A stretch of DNA of 64,000 nucleotides from Microbacterium proteolyticum (GCF_030818075.1 NZ_JAUSZZ010000001.1:1240001-1304000), one strand, 5' to 3'; shown: positions 53,268 to 63,750, numbered from the stretch's first letter. Notes: generated by a model not told the origin, from the sequence alone. A program made the numbers and translations.

Positions 53268-56200
53268 TCAGACGCGGCGGCGGCGAAGCGCTGCGGCCAG
53301 GCCGCCCGCGACCACGAGGAACCCGCCCGCGAGGGCGATGCCCCACGGCATCTCGGTGCCCGTGACGGCGAGGCCGCTGCCCGGTCGCGTCCCCGCGGCG
53401 CCGGACTGCCCCGGCTGCGCGTCGGGTCCGCCGGTCGAGCCGGTGCCGGGCGTCGCCACGGTCGTGAGCACGGCACGACCCAGCGGTGCCGGGTCGACGA
53501 TCGACGTCGACTCGAAGTACGCCAGGGTGGCGTCGAGGTCGACCTGACCGGTGTCGGTGCGGTTCGTTCCGGCCTTGAAGGTCGCGAAGCCGTCACCGCC
53601 GTTGGCGAGGAACGAGTTCGTCACGACCGTGAAGGTGTCGGTCGCCGCGATGGGCGTGCCCTGGTAGGCCATCGACACCACGCTGCCGACGCGCGGGGTG
53701 GTCGGGTCCTGCACATACTCGTAGGTGAAGCCCTCCGAGACGCCCAGGTGCAGCTTCGGACGATCTCCCGTCGCCTTCCACTGTTCGTTCAGGATGCCGC
53801 GGATCTGGTCGCCCGTGAGGGTCACCGTCACGAGCGTGTTGGCGAAGGGCTGTACGAGCGCCGCCTCCTTGTACGTCACCACGCCGTCGTCGCCCTTCAG
53901 CAGGTCGGCGCGCAGGCCGCCCGGGTTCATCAGCGCGATCTGGGCCGGGGCGCCGGCGAAGGCGGGGTTCTCCGACGTGGCCCAGAGGTAGACGTCCGCG
54001 ACCCAGTTGCCCATCGACGACTCCACGCCGCGGTCGTTGCCCGGCGGGGTGCCTCCGCGCAGGATGTCGCCGCTGATCCGCCCGACGGGCTCGGCACCGA
54101 TGACGTCGGCCTCGGCGACGTACCCGGCCACCTTGGCCGCGATCTCGGCGTCCGCGGGGAACGCCCCCTTCAGCGGAAAGGTCGTGCCGGTGATGGATGC
54201 CACGGAATCGGTGCGCGTGTCGAACGTGAGCGACAGCTGACCCATCGCCTTGCCGTACTCCGACGCCTGGATCACCGGGCGGGTGCGGTCGGTGCCGGCC
54301 ACGGCGATGTCGCACGCGTACGTCTGGTGCGTGTGCGCCGAGACGATCGCGTCGATCTCGGGCGAGGCGTTCGTCGCCAGGTTGCCGAAGCCGGCCTGGT
54401 CGGCGGCGAGGGCCGCGCAGTCGTTCGAGACGGCCGCGCCCGAGTGGGTGAGCAGCACGATCACGTCGGCCAGGTCGCCGGCGGTGAGTTCGGCGGCCAC
54501 GCGGTTCGCGGCCTCGAGCTGGTCGCCGAAGTCGAGATCCTCGATGCCGGCGGGGTCGACCATGACGGCGGTGTCGGGCGTGACCGTGCCGATGAAGGCC
54601 ACGCGGACGCCGTCGACGTCCTTGATCGCGTACTCGTCGAGCGCGGGCTCCTTCGTGCCCTTTTTGTACACGTTCGCGCCCAGGCCGTACTCGCCGCCGC
54701 CGTACTCGGGAAGCACGCGGTCGGTGAGGTCGGCGAAGCCGCGGTCGAATTCGTGATTGCCCACGGCCGAGACGTCGAGACCGGATGCCACGAGGGTGTC
54801 GATCGTGGGCGAGTCGTCCTGGATGAGCGAGGTGAACGTCGAGGCGCCGATGTTGTCGCCCGCGGAGACGAACAGCGTGTTCGGGTTCGCCGCTTCCTTC
54901 GCCGTGACCGCACCGGCGATGACGGCGGCGCCGGCGGTGGCGTCGCCCTGCGGGCCCGCCTCGAGACGGCCGTGGAAGTCGTTGATGGTGAGGATGTCGA
55001 TGTTCTTCAAGCCGGGGTCGGTGACCTCGAACACCGTCGTGGTTCCCGACACCTCGTTGCCCACGACGACGAGCGGGCGCCCGTTCGGCGAGCTCTCGAC
55101 GGGGATGAACTCGACACCCTCGGGACCGAGATCGCCGGCCTGCGACAGCAGCGTGCGGTCCGCGGCCGCGTCGCCGGTCAGCTCGTCCTCGACCGAGACC
55201 GAGAAGTCGCGGTTGTTGACGTACCCGGCGTAGGTCGCGTTCCGGGGGTCGGTGATGTCGTAGGTCATCACGCCGCCCACGCGCTCCAGCCCGATGAACG
55301 CGTAGGTGCGTCCGTCGACCTGCCCGATGGCGAGGTTCTCGGGCTCGGGGCCCTTGTCGTCGCTGCGGCCCTCGAGGTTCGATTCGGAGTGGTTGGAGTT
55401 GAAGAACTCGGGGTTCGCGTCGTGGGTGATGGCCTCGAAGTCGGCGTTGGAGTCGAACATCCGGTTGCCTTCGGTGTCCCACACCGAGAAGCCGCGGCCA
55501 CCGAAGGTGTAGAGACTGGTGTAGCAGCTGCCGTCGGCGTTCAGGCCCATGTCGGTGGCGATGTTGAGACGACCGAGTTGGGCGTCGTCGACGTGAGTTC
55601 CGACGGCCGCATCGGCGCAGACGGGTGCAAGACCGTCCTCTCCGAGGTCTCCGACACGGGCGGTGTCGGTGTAGTCGCCCCACGCGCGCCCGTCGCCCTC
55701 ATTGGCGGTGACGAGGTACGTCTCTCCATTCGCCTCGTAGGCCTGGATGCCGTCGGGCATGTACATGCCCCACAGGTCGTAGTAACTCGACTGGTTGTAC
55801 GTCGGCGCGCCCTCGGGATCGCGGTCGCTCGCGTCGAGCGTGACGCCGGAGTAGTACGGCTTGATCCCCAACGGACGAACGGCGGTGACCTCCGCCGAGG
55901 CGATGTCGACGACGGCGAAGGAGTTCGCCTCCTGCAGCGTCACGTACGCGGTTCCACCGGCGACGGCGACGTACTCGGGCTCCAGGTTGCGGCTCACGCG
56001 GTTCGCGGCGAGCGGGGTGTCGCCCTGGTCGGGCGCGGCGACGTCGGGCCCGAACACGCGCACACCGGGGTCGAGCGTCTTCGTACCGCCCTGCTCGAAC
56101 GCCTCGAACCCGGCCGTGCGCACGGCATCCTGGGCCGGCGCGCTCTTGCCCACGGGAAGCGAGACGACGCCCACCGAGCCCTCCGGGTCGACCGAGAAGT

Positions 56201-56738
56201 TCTCGGCGGGCTCACCCTCGTTGGCGACGACGGCGACCGTGCCGTCGTCCGAGATGGTCACCATGTCGGGCAGGGCTCCGACGGCGACCTCGCCGAGGAC
56301 CGTGGCCACAGCGGCATCCGCGTCGAAGAAGACCAGGCGGCCGGGGGCCGTCTTGTCGACGTCTTCCAGAGCGATGACGCCGAGGCCGTCGGCGCGGACG
56401 GCGACCGAGTTGGCCACGCCCGTCCCGGCGATCGAGAAGAGCTTCTTCGGCGCCGTGGGGTCGGTATTGTCGAGCACGTCGACCGCACCGGCCTGCGCGT
56501 TCACGACGAAGAGGCGGTTCTTGTAGGCGTGCACGATCTCGGCCGCCGACTGGTCGAACACGCCGGTCTCGTAGGTGCCGATGGGGCGCAGGCTGACGGC
56601 GCTGTCGGCGGGGGAGTCGCGCACCGGAGCGGGCACGACGGCAGCGGAGGCCGCGGTGACGCCCGACAGGGCGAGCGCGCACACCGCCGCTGTCGCCGCG
56701 GTGAACGCGACGGTACGGCGCAGGAAAGACGAAGGCAT
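53268..56738 (-). CDS. Cell-wall-anchored choice-of-anchor-I / 5'-nucleotidase fusion
   Basis: 1156-residue exported protein. Signal peptide residues 1-32 (MPSSFLRRTVAFTAATAAVCALALSG, cleavage near ASAA). Residues about 45-570 form a beta-propeller of the choice-of-anchor I type, with PEYVAVAGGTAYVTLQEAN, MPDGIQAYEANGETYLVTANEGD and NADFEAITHDANPEFFNSNH. A calcineurin-like metallophosphatase starts near 578 (DILTINDFHGRLE, GDNIGAST, GNHEFDRGF, VSAHTHQTY). A 5'-nucleotidase C-terminal domain follows at about 860-1090 (MNPGGLRADL, NSFLANGGDGF). It ends with the sorting signal LAVTG, a hydrophobic helix and RRRR. Probably scavenges phosphate or nucleosides at the cell surface. Both halves are complete. 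Confidence 0.88.
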   Translation of the reverse strand: MPSSFLRRTVAFTAATAAVCALALSGVTAASAAVVPAPVRDSPADSAVSLRPIGTYETGVFDQSAAEIVHAYKNRLFVVNAQAGAVDVLDNTDPTAPKKLFSIAGTGVANSVAVRADGLGVIALEDVDKTAPGRLVFFDADAAVATVLGEVAVGALPDMVTISDDGTVAVVANEGEPAENFSVDPEGSVGVVSLPVGKSAPAQDAVRTAGFEAFEQGGTKTLDPGVRVFGPDVAAPDQGDTPLAANRVSRNLEPEYVAVAGGTAYVTLQEANSFAVVDIASAEVTAVRPLGIKPYYSGVTLDASDRDPEGAPTYNQSSYYDLWGMYMPDGIQAYEANGETYLVTANEGDGRAWGDYTDTARVGDLGEDGLAPVCADAAVGTHVDDAQLGRLNIATDMGLNADGSCYTSLYTFGGRGFSVWDTEGNRMFDSNADFEAITHDANPEFFNSNHSESNLEGRSDDKGPEPENLAIGQVDGRTYAFIGLERVGGVMTYDITDPRNATYAGYVNNRDFSVSVEDELTGDAAADRTLLSQAGDLGPEGVEFIPVESSPNGRPLVVVGNEVSGTTTVFEVTDPGLKNIDILTINDFHGRLEAGPQGDATAGAAVIAGAVTAKEAANPNTLFVSAGDNIGASTFTSLIQDDSPTIDTLVASGLDVSAVGNHEFDRGFADLTDRVLPEYGGGEYGLGANVYKKGTKEPALDEYAIKDVDGVRVAFIGTVTPDTAVMVDPAGIEDLDFGDQLEAANRVAAELTAGDLADVIVLLTHSGAAVSNDCAALAADQAGFGNLATNASPEIDAIVSAHTHQTYACDIAVAGTDRTRPVIQASEYGKAMGQLSLTFDTRTDSVASITGTTFPLKGAFPADAEIAAKVAGYVAEADVIGAEPVGRISGDILRGGTPPGNDRGVESSMGNWVADVYLWATSENPAFAGAPAQIALMNPGGLRADLLKGDDGVVTYKEAALVQPFANTLVTVTLTGDQIRGILNEQWKATGDRPKLHLGVSEGFTYEYVQDPTTPRVGSVVSMAYQGTPIAATDTFTVVTNSFLANGGDGFATFKAGTNRTDTGQVDLDATLAYFESTSIVDPAPLGRAVLTTVATPGTGSTGGPDAQPGQSGAAGTRPGSGLAVTGTEMPWGIALAGGFLVVAGGLAAALRRRRV

Positions 56739-56967
56739 GGATTGTGTCCTCGGATTGGGTGGGGGGTGACCCGCGCGGGGGCGCGATCCTGTGAATTCTG
56801 CCTGCATCTCATGTCGACAAGGTGAACGACGTGAGAACACGTGGCCGGTCGGGGTCGGAGTATCGAGGACGGAGCCCCCCCGGGGGCGGCGCACGCGCCC
56901 AAGCTGCCCCGGCCGCCCTGCGCCGTGTCTCGCGCGCGTCAACGATGCTCGCTGACTAGTCGCAAGA

Positions 56968-56998
56968 CCTAACGAATAGGAGGACGTCCATGTAAACT
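56968..56998 (+). promoter_or_regulatory. Candidate promoter and operator for the acyl-CoA dehydrogenase gene
   Basis: CCTA-ACGAA-TAGG (56968-56980) is an inverted repeat, and TGTAAACT (56991-56998) resembles an extended -10 box about 44 bases before the start codon. They lie in the 303-base divergent gap between the nucleotidase and dehydrogenase genes, otherwise without visible structure. The repeat overlaps where a -35 box would fall, so a repressor site is plausible. Confidence 0.4.
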
Positions 56999-57041
56999 GA
57001 GCCGCGCGACGACGCCGTCGCCCCACACGAAGGAGAGCCGC

Positions 57042-58220
57042 ATGGACACCATCCCTGCTCCCGCGCTCGACGCCCCCGTCGCCGGAACCCTGTCGGCCGA
57101 CGAACGCGCCGCCATCCTCGATGCCGTCCGCGACTTCGCCGCGACCGAGTTCGCCCCGCACGCCCTCGAATGGGACGCCGAGAAGCACTTCCCCCGCGAT
57201 GTCCTGCGCCGTGCGGGTGCGCTGGGCCTCGGCGGCGTCTGCGTCAACGACGACGTGGGCGGCGCCGGGCTGACGCGGGCGGATGCCGTCGCGATCTTCG
57301 AGGAGCTCGCATACGGCGACCCCACCGTGACGGCCTACATCACGATCCACAACATGGTGGCGTGGATGATCGACACCTACGGCACCGCCGCCCAGCGCGA
57401 GCGCTGGCTCCCCAGTCTCGTCGCCATGGACGACCTCGGCGCCTACTGCCTCACCGAACCGGGCGCGGGCTCGGATGCCGCGGCGATCACGACCTCGGCG
57501 ATCCGCCACGGCGACACCTACGTGCTCACGGGCGTGAAGCAGTTCATCTCGGGTGCGGGCGCGGCATCCGTCTACGTGGTGATGGCGCGCACGGGCGAAC
57601 CCGGGGCGCGGGGCATCAGCGCGTTCCTCGTTCCCGCCGACGCGGAGGGGCTGTCGTTCGGACCGAGCGAGAAGAAGATGGGGTGGAACGCGCAGCCCAC
57701 GCGCGCGGTCGTCCTCGACGAGGTGCGGGTGCCGGCGGAGAACCTGCTCGGTGGCGAAGGACGTGGATTCTCGATCGCCATGACGGGACTGAACGGCGGG
57801 CGCCTCAACATCGCGACCTGCTCGATCGGCGGTGCGCGGTGGGCGCTCGACCGGGCCATCGCCCACGTGCACGAGCGCTTCACGTTCGGCGAGGCGCTGG
57901 CCGAGAAGCAGGCGGTGGTGTTCGCCGTGGCCGACATGGCGACCGAGCTCGAGGCCGCGCGCCTGCTCGTGCGCGACGCGGCCACGGCACTGGATGCCGG
58001 CGCCCCCGACGCCGCGACCCGCTGCGCCATGGCGAAGCGTTTCGCCACCGACGTCGGCTTCCGGGTCGCCGACGAGGCCCTCCAGTTGCTCGGCGGCTAC
58101 GGATACCTGCAGGACTACGGCATCGAGAAGGTCGTGCGCGACCTGCGGGTGCACCGGATCCTCGAGGGGACGAACGAGATCATGCGCCTCATCGTCGGCC
58201 GGAGCGTCCTGGCCGCGTGA
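57042..58220 (+). CDS. Acyl-CoA dehydrogenase
   Basis: 392-residue flavoprotein that oxidises an acyl-CoA to the 2-enoyl-CoA and passes electrons to ETF. Conserved blocks: [14 protein letters not shown] (about 144), VYVVMARTG, the [22 protein letters not shown] helix near the C-terminus and catalytic Glu in ILEGTNEIM. The [10 protein letters not shown] ending resembles isobutyryl-CoA dehydrogenase types, so a branched substrate such as a valine derivative is plausible. ATG at 57042 follows AAGGAGAG. Followed by an enoyl-CoA hydratase and, further on, etfBA. Confidence 0.92.
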   Translation: MDTIPAPALDAPVAGTLSADERAAILDAVRDFAATEFAPHALEWDAEKHFPRDVLRRAGALGLGGVCVNDDVGGAGLTRADAVAIFEELAYGDPTVTAYITIHNMVAWMIDTYGTAAQRERWLPSLVAMDDLGAYCLTEPGAGSDAAAITTSAIRHGDTYVLTGVKQFISGAGAASVYVVMARTGEPGARGISAFLVPADAEGLSFGPSEKKMGWNAQPTRAVVLDEVRVPAENLLGGEGRGFSIAMTGLNGGRLNIATCSIGGARWALDRAIAHVHERFTFGEALAEKQAVVFAVADMATELEAARLLVRDAATALDAGAPDAATRCAMAKRFATDVGFRVADEALQLLGGYGYLQDYGIEKVVRDLRVHRILEGTNEIMRLIVGRSVLAA

Positions 58221-58323
58221 GGCGGCCGGGGGAACCCCCTCGGCCGATGTCGGAGAGGCGTGCGAGCATGCGAGGGCGGGTTCGTCCGCGTCAGCACGCG
58301 GGCCCACGACGACGGGAGTCACC

Positions 58324-59112
58324 ATGACGGATCAGGATGCCGGGTACGAGACCATCCGCGTCGAGCGACGTAACCGCGTGGGATGGATCACGCTGGACCG
58401 ACCCGAGGCGCTCAACGCTCTCAACACGCAGACCATGCGCGAGGTGGTGACCGTCGCCGAGGCCTTCGACGCCGACGAGGGCGTGGGGGCGATCGTCGTC
58501 ACGGGCAGCGAGAAGGCGTTCGCGGCGGGCGCCGACATCAAGGAGATGGAGCAGAAGTCGGGCCTCGACATGATGCTCACCGACCACTTCGGCGCGTGGG
58601 CGCGATTCGCCGCCGTGCGCACCCCCGTGGTCGCGGCCGTCTCCGGCTACGCGTTGGGCGGGGGATGCGAGCTCGCGCTGATGTGCGACGTGATCCTCGC
58701 GTCCGACCGCGCGAAGTTCGGTCAGCCCGAGGTGCAGCTCGGCGTCATCCCCGGGATGGGCGGGACGCAGCGCCTGGTCCGCGCACTGGGGTACTACAAG
58801 GCGGCCGAGCTCGTGCTGACCGGGCGCATGATCGACGCGGCCGAAGCCGAACGCGCCGGGCTCGTCTCCCGCGTGGTGCCGGCCGCCGACCTGCTCGACG
58901 AGGCCGAGGCCGTCGCCCGCACGATCGCCGAGAAGCCCCTGCCCGCGCTGTACGCCGCGAAGGCCGCGCTCGATGTGGCCCTGGAGTCGACGCTGGCCGA
59001 GGGCGCGCGCTTCGAGCGTCAGGCGTTCGCCGCGCTCTTCGACACCGCCGACCAGAAAGAGGGGATGGCGGCGTTCCGCGAGAAGCGGGCGCCGTCGTTC
59101 ACGCACCGATGA
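58324..59112 (+). CDS. Enoyl-CoA hydratase
   Basis: 262-residue crotonase with both hydratase glutamates: in [13 protein letters not shown] and in [16 protein letters not shown]. The first oxyanion-hole segment [11 protein letters not shown] is typical of bacterial short-chain hydratases. It adds water to the enoyl-CoA made by the upstream dehydrogenase. ATG at 58324, 103 bases after the dehydrogenase. Contrast with the crotonase at 3778, which lacks these residues. Convergent with the MarR gene. Confidence 0.93.
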   Translation: MTDQDAGYETIRVERRNRVGWITLDRPEALNALNTQTMREVVTVAEAFDADEGVGAIVVTGSEKAFAAGADIKEMEQKSGLDMMLTDHFGAWARFAAVRTPVVAAVSGYALGGGCELALMCDVILASDRAKFGQPEVQLGVIPGMGGTQRLVRALGYYKAAELVLTGRMIDAAEAERAGLVSRVVPAADLLDEAEAVARTIAEKPLPALYAAKAALDVALESTLAEGARFERQAFAALFDTADQKEGMAAFREKRAPSFTHR

Positions 59113-59209
59113 GCGGCGCCGGGCGGTGGGGGCGGGGGGCGAGCGGACACGCTCACCGCTCGGCCGTGCGGCCCGGCGCGGGACGGACGCCCGGAACCGG
59201 CTGCCGTCG

Positions 59210-59737
59210 TCAGAGCGGCTCGGGTACCGGAGCGGGGTCGCCGAAGTCGCCCGCGCCCTTGCGGAAGCGGGCGATGATGCGCACCAGCGCGGTCGCGTCG
59301 TCGTCGTCGAGGCCGAGGTCGGCGAACACGGTGTTCAGCGCGGCGGTCGCCTCGTCGACCCGGCGGCGGCCCGCCTCGCTCAGCACGAGAAGCGCCGCCC
59401 TGCCGTCGGTGGGGTGCGGCTCGCGCGAGATCAAGCCGTCGCGGGTCAGCCGATCGACCGTGTTCGACACGCTCGTCGGATGCACCTGCAACCGTGCGAT
59501 GGCGCTGCCCATCGGCATCCGGCCCTCACGGGTGAAGGCGAGCAGACGCAGCATCTCGAACCGCGAGAACGTCAGGTCGAAGGGCTTCAGAGCCCCGTCG
59601 ATGGATGCCATGAGCAGCTGGTGCGCCCGGATCACCGAGGTCACCACGGTCATGCCGTCGGCGGCGGCGTCCCACCCGTGCGCGAGCCACTGTCTCTTCG
59701 CTTCGGCGATCGGGTCCACCGGCAGTCGTCGCGTCAT
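59210..59737 (-). CDS. MarR family transcriptional regulator
   Basis: 175-residue winged-helix regulator. HTH and wing span about residues 55-115 ([69 protein letters not shown]). The DGRA-wing is the MarR hallmark. Strong ribosome site GGAGGAGG just before ATG at 59737. Divergent from etfB by 99 bases, so it probably controls the etf genes and perhaps the acyl-CoA genes. Related MarR proteins respond to aromatic or acyl-CoA ligands. Confidence 0.9.
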   Translation of the reverse strand: MTRRLPVDPIAEAKRQWLAHGWDAAADGMTVVTSVIRAHQLLMASIDGALKPFDLTFSRFEMLRLLAFTREGRMPMGSAIARLQVHPTSVSNTVDRLTRDGLISREPHPTDGRAALLVLSEAGRRRVDEATAALNTVFADLGLDDDDATALVRIIARFRKGAGDFGDPAPVPEPL

Positions 59738-59836
59738 CGGTCCTCCTCCCGCTTCACGGTACCGCTCGTGCACCCGCCGATCCCTGCTGCGGCACCGACG
59801 CCGTGGCATCCCCGCCTCGACGAAGGAGACGCATCG

Positions 59837-60616
59837 ATGAAGATCGTGGTCCTGATCAAAGAAGTGCCCGACACCTGGGGAGAGCGCCGACTCGACCTCG
59901 AGACCGGGCTGTCCGACCGCACCGCCTCGGCGCCCGTGCTCGACGAGATCGACGAGCGCGCGGTCGAGGCCGCCCTCGCGTACGCCGACGCGCACCCCGG
60001 CACCGAGGTGACCGTGGTGGCGATGGCGCCCGCGTCGGCGACCGCCACCGTCCGCAAGGCGCTCGCGATGGGGGCGACCTCGGCCGCGCACGTCGTGGAC
60101 GACGCCCTGCGCGGTGCCGACCTGCTGCTGACCGCCGAGGTGCTGGCCGCGGCGGTCCGGCACCACGGATTCGATGTGGTCATCGCCGGCAACCTCTCCA
60201 CCGACGGCGGCGGGGGAGTGATCCCCGCGATGGTGGCCGAGCTGCTCGGCGTGCCGCAGCTGACCGGGCTGCGTACCCTCGAGCTGTCCGACAGCGCCGT
60301 CGCCGGCGATCGCGTGAGCGACTCGGGCACGATGCGCGTCAGCGCAGACCTCCCCGCCGTCGTCTCGATCACCGAAGCGTTGCCCGAGGGGCGGTTCACG
60401 ACGTTCAAGGGCATCATGGCCGCCAAGAAGAAGCCCTACGAGACCCTGGATGCCGCGGGCCTCGACATCGATCCGAACGACCCCGCGACCCCCCGGTACA
60501 TCATGCTGTCGGTCGCCGAGCGGCCCCCGCGGAAGGCCGGCACGAAGATCGTCGACGAGGGCGACGCGGGCGAGAAGCTCGCCGCGTTCCTCATGGCCGA
60601 GGGGGTGGCCCGGTGA
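59837..60616 (+). CDS. etfB: Electron transfer flavoprotein beta subunit
   Basis: 259-residue subunit that binds AMP and, with EtfA, carries electrons from acyl-CoA dehydrogenases to the membrane. Characteristic [20 protein letters not shown] start, [25 protein letters not shown] and [21 protein letters not shown] at 59837 follows GAAGGAGA. Overlaps etfA by GTGA. Confidence 0.95.
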   Translation: MKIVVLIKEVPDTWGERRLDLETGLSDRTASAPVLDEIDERAVEAALAYADAHPGTEVTVVAMAPASATATVRKALAMGATSAAHVVDDALRGADLLLTAEVLAAAVRHHGFDVVIAGNLSTDGGGGVIPAMVAELLGVPQLTGLRTLELSDSAVAGDRVSDSGTMRVSADLPAVVSITEALPEGRFTTFKGIMAAKKKPYETLDAAGLDIDPNDPATPRYIMLSVAERPPRKAGTKIVDEGDAGEKLAAFLMAEGVAR

Positions 60617-61578
60617 GCGTCGCGCTGGTGCTGCTCGAGGTGCTCCCGAGCGGGGCGCTCGCCGCGACGGCCCCCGGGCTGCTCGCCGCCGCCGCGCGTG
60701 TGGGCGAGCCCGTCGCGCTGGTCGCCTCGACGGCCGACGTGCTTCCGGGGGCGGCGGCCGAGGCGGCGCGATGCGGAGCGGTGCGGGTGCTCACGGCCGA
60801 GACCGTTCCCGACGTCCTCACCGTCCCCGTCGTCGATGCACTGCAGGCCGCCGTCGATCGCGAGCGCCCCGACCTCGTGCTGGCCTCGAACGCCGTCGAG
60901 TCGCGTGACGCGCTCGCCCGCCTGGCGGCCCGGCGTCGGCTGCCTCTCGCCGCCGACGTCGTCGGCGTCGATCGCGACGACCTGGGCGTCGTGGCGCATC
61001 ACTCCGTGCTCGGCGGGGCGTTCTCCGTCGACGGGGCGCCGACGTTCGGCCCGCTGCTCGCCACCCTGCGGCCCGGGGCGGTGGACGCGCGCCTCGATCC
61101 TCAGCCGCTCGCGCTCGAGAGCATCGAGGTCGCGGCATCCGGGGTCCGCGCCGCCCGCATCGAGGCCTTCTCCGACACGGCGGCACCGTCGTCGCGTCCG
61201 GAACTCCGAGGAGCGGCGGCCGTGGTCGCCGGGGGTCGGGGCGTCGGCTCGCGCGAGTCCTTCGCGCTGGTGGAGCGACTCGCCGACGTGCTGGGCGCGG
61301 CGGTCGGCGCGTCGCGGGCCGCGGTCGATGCCGGCTACGTTCCGGTGAGCGCGCAGGTCGGGCAGACCGGGGTGTCGGTGTCGCCGCGGCTGTACGTCGC
61401 GCTCGGCATCTCGGGGGCGATCCAGCATCGCGCGGGCATGCAGACCGCCGGCATCATCGTCGCAATCGACAAGAATCCCGACGCGCCGATCTTCGACATC
61501 GCCGATTTCGGTATCGTCGGAGATCTGTTCACCGTTGTCCCGCAACTCATCAGCGCGCTCGAGGCCCCCAAGAATTAG
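60613..61578 (+). CDS. etfA: Electron transfer flavoprotein alpha subunit
   Basis: 321-residue FAD-binding subunit. The C-terminal FAD domain is clear: [61 protein letters not shown] and [23 protein letters not shown]. The GTG start overlaps the etfB stop by four bases, and its stop abuts the next ATG (61579) with no gap, so the cytochrome-b-like protein is made with it. Confidence 0.95.
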   Translation: MSVALVLLEVLPSGALAATAPGLLAAAARVGEPVALVASTADVLPGAAAEAARCGAVRVLTAETVPDVLTVPVVDALQAAVDRERPDLVLASNAVESRDALARLAARRRLPLAADVVGVDRDDLGVVAHHSVLGGAFSVDGAPTFGPLLATLRPGAVDARLDPQPLALESIEVAASGVRAARIEAFSDTAAPSSRPELRGAAAVVAGGRGVGSRESFALVERLADVLGAAVGASRAAVDAGYVPVSAQVGQTGVSVSPRLYVALGISGAIQHRAGMQTAGIIVAIDKNPDAPIFDIADFGIVGDLFTVVPQLISALEAPKN

Positions 61579-63750
61579 ATGGCGTCCACACCCCGCACCC
61601 CGCGACGCGGGCTGCCGCGCGTCCCCGGCGGGGAGCCCTGGCCGCCCGCGGCCTCCGGCGTTCCCGAGGCCTCGGCCGGTGCGCGGGCAGGATCCTCGCA
61701 GAACGGTGCGGGTCTCGCAGGTTCGGGGCCGCAGGGTGCGGGGATCGTGACCGACTCCGAGCAGGCGTTCCCGGATGCCGCGGTGTCGGGCGGCGGTGAG
61801 GTGCCCGGTGCGGCGGCGGGTTCCTCGCAGAACGGTGGGGGTCTCGCAGGTTCGGGGCCGCGGAGTGCGGGGATCGTGACCGACTCCGAGCAGGCGTTCC
61901 CGGATGCCGCGGTGTCGAGCGGTGGTGAGGTGCCCGGTGCGGCGGCGGGTTCCTCGCAGAACGGCGCGGATCTCGCAGATCCCGGGCCGCGGAGTGCGGG
62001 GATCGTGACGAACCCCGAGCAGGCGTCCCCGGATGCCGCAGACGCGGTCGCACAGGCCGCCCCCCACCTCGTCGCGACGGCGGCGTCCGTCACCGATTCG
62101 CCCACCCCGTCCGAACGGCCGGTCCGACGCGGTCTGCCGCGCGAGCCGGGCGGCGAGCCCTGGCCTGCTGCCTCGGCCCGGGCTGCGGGTGCGCCGGATG
62201 CACCGCCCGTCGCGACGGCGTCGCACCCGCGTCCGGATTCGGCGACATCGGGCATCTCCGGTCCGAACGGGGCACGACCGTCGGCGTCCGACCGGTCCGA
62301 CCGTGCCGGGGTTGACGTGGGGTCGACGGTGTTCCCAACGCCGACGGATGCCGCCACGGCCGGCGTGCGCCGGGGTCTGCCGCGCGAGTCGGGAGGGGAG
62401 CCCTGGCCGCCGGCATCCGCCCCTGTCGCGAGCGCGCGCGATGCGCGGTCTGTCTCCGCGGCGGAGCGGGACGAGGGCGAAGCGACAGCGACCGCAGACT
62501 TCGGTGCGCCAGCCGCGGGCGCCGCGTCCGCTGACGAGCTCGATGCCCGGGGATCCGAGCGAGCCTCCGCGCCCGAGTCAGCGAGCAGCGCGACCACCGG
62601 ACCGTCGACGTCGACGCGTCCCGAACAGGCGGCTCGCTCCGCGGGTGAGGGGCGCGCCCCGCGTCCCCCGCTCACCGTCCCGCGCACCGTATGGCCGGGC
62701 GCCGCGGCCCGTCGAACTGCAGCGGCGAGCACAGGCGCCGGCCCCACGACGTCGACCGGTGCGGCCGCCCGCCGCGCCGGCCCGCCGGGCGCAGCCGCCG
62801 GCCGCTCCACGGCCACCGCCGCGGCGCGCATGGGCGACTTCTCCCCGCTGCAGCTCCTCGGATCGGCGGCCGTCCTCGGCGTCTTCGCGTTCGCGCTGGC
62901 CGGGATCGTGGTGCTCCTCGCACGCTTCGTGCTCGCCCTCGGGCCGGGGCAGGAGTTCCTCGCCGCGTATCCCGGCGAGTATCCGCTGCCCGATGCCGCG
63001 CCCGTCGGCATCCCCGCGTGGCTCAACTGGTCGCACTTCCTCAACAGCTTCTTCCTGCTGTTCATCATCCGCACGGGCTGGCAGGTGCGCAGCGAGAAGC
63101 GCCCCTCCGCGTTCTGGTCGCCCCGAAAGAACAAGCGCCGTCGCATCAGCTTGACGCTGTGGTTCCACCAGGCCGTCGACATCCTTTGGATCGCGAACGG
63201 CGTGATCTTCGTCGTGCTGCTCTTCGCCACCGGTCAATGGATGCGCATCGTGCCGACCTCGTGGGACGTCTTCCCCAACGCGCTGTCGGCGGCGCTGCAG
63301 TACGCCTCGCTCGACTGGCCCACCGAGAACGGCTGGGTGAACTACAACAGCCTCCAGCAGCTGTCGTATTTCGCGATCACGTTCCTCGCCGCGCCGCTCG
63401 CGATCCTCAGCGGGGTGCGCCTGTCGGGGGTGTGGCCGAAGGATGCCGAGAAGCTCAACCGCCTCTATCCGCTCGAGTGGGCGCGCCGGGTGCACTTCCC
63501 CGTGATGCTGTTCTTCGTGGCGTTCATCGTCGTGCACGTGGGCCTCGTGCTGGCCACCGGAGCGCTGCGCAACCTCGACCACATGTATGCGGCTCGCGGC
63601 TCGATCGACCCTGATGCGTTCGCGAGCGACCCGACCGGTCTGCTGATCTTCGCGGCATCCCTGCTCGTGATGGCCGCCGGCCTGGCCGCCGCGCGTCCGC
63701 GCGTGCTGGTGCCGATCGCCCGCCTCTTCGGCGAGGTCAAGCAGCGCTGA
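61579..63750 (+). CDS. Cytochrome b/b6-domain membrane protein with a long repetitive disordered N-terminus
   Basis: 723 residues. Residues 1 to about 420 are low-complexity Ala/Ser/Gly/Pro with three copies of RRGLPRxxGGEPWP (near 9, 182 and 272) and three 43-residue repeats (34-150). The C-terminal 300 residues have four to six transmembrane helices with histidines suited to haem: WSHFLNSFFLLFII, LWFHQAVDILWIA and VHFPVMLFFVAFIVVHVGLVL. This resembles diheme cytochrome b subunits of formate dehydrogenase/hydrogenase or b561 type. It begins one base after etfA ends, suggesting that it accepts electrons from ETF and reduces menaquinone; that is inference. No in-frame break separates the two parts. 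Confidence 0.82.
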   Translation: MASTPRTPRRGLPRVPGGEPWPPAASGVPEASAGARAGSSQNGAGLAGSGPQGAGIVTDSEQAFPDAAVSGGGEVPGAAAGSSQNGGGLAGSGPRSAGIVTDSEQAFPDAAVSSGGEVPGAAAGSSQNGADLADPGPRSAGIVTNPEQASPDAADAVAQAAPHLVATAASVTDSPTPSERPVRRGLPREPGGEPWPAASARAAGAPDAPPVATASHPRPDSATSGISGPNGARPSASDRSDRAGVDVGSTVFPTPTDAATAGVRRGLPRESGGEPWPPASAPVASARDARSVSAAERDEGEATATADFGAPAAGAASADELDARGSERASAPESASSATTGPSTSTRPEQAARSAGEGRAPRPPLTVPRTVWPGAAARRTAAASTGAGPTTSTGAAARRAGPPGAAAGRSTATAAARMGDFSPLQLLGSAAVLGVFAFALAGIVVLLARFVLALGPGQEFLAAYPGEYPLPDAAPVGIPAWLNWSHFLNSFFLLFIIRTGWQVRSEKRPSAFWSPRKNKRRRISLTLWFHQAVDILWIANGVIFVVLLFATGQWMRIVPTSWDVFPNALSAALQYASLDWPTENGWVNYNSLQQLSYFAITFLAAPLAILSGVRLSGVWPKDAEKLNRLYPLEWARRVHFPVMLFFVAFIVVHVGLVLATGALRNLDHMYAARGSIDPDAFASDPTGLLIFAASLLVMAAGLAAARPRVLVPIARLFGEVKQR
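61678..62028 (+). repeat. Three 129-base coding repeats in the cytochrome b-like gene
   Basis: Units start at 61678, 61807 and 61936 (the last one shorter and diverged). Each encodes GAAAGSSQNG, AGIVTDSEQAFPDAAVS and GGEVP segments in order. The first two differ at only a few codons, indicating recent duplication. Confidence 0.87.

Noticed and set aside
53268..58325. A 1685-codon frame extending the nucleotidase upstream
   Set aside because: The part upstream of 56738 is antisense to a well conserved acyl-CoA dehydrogenase; the signal peptide fixes the start at 56738.
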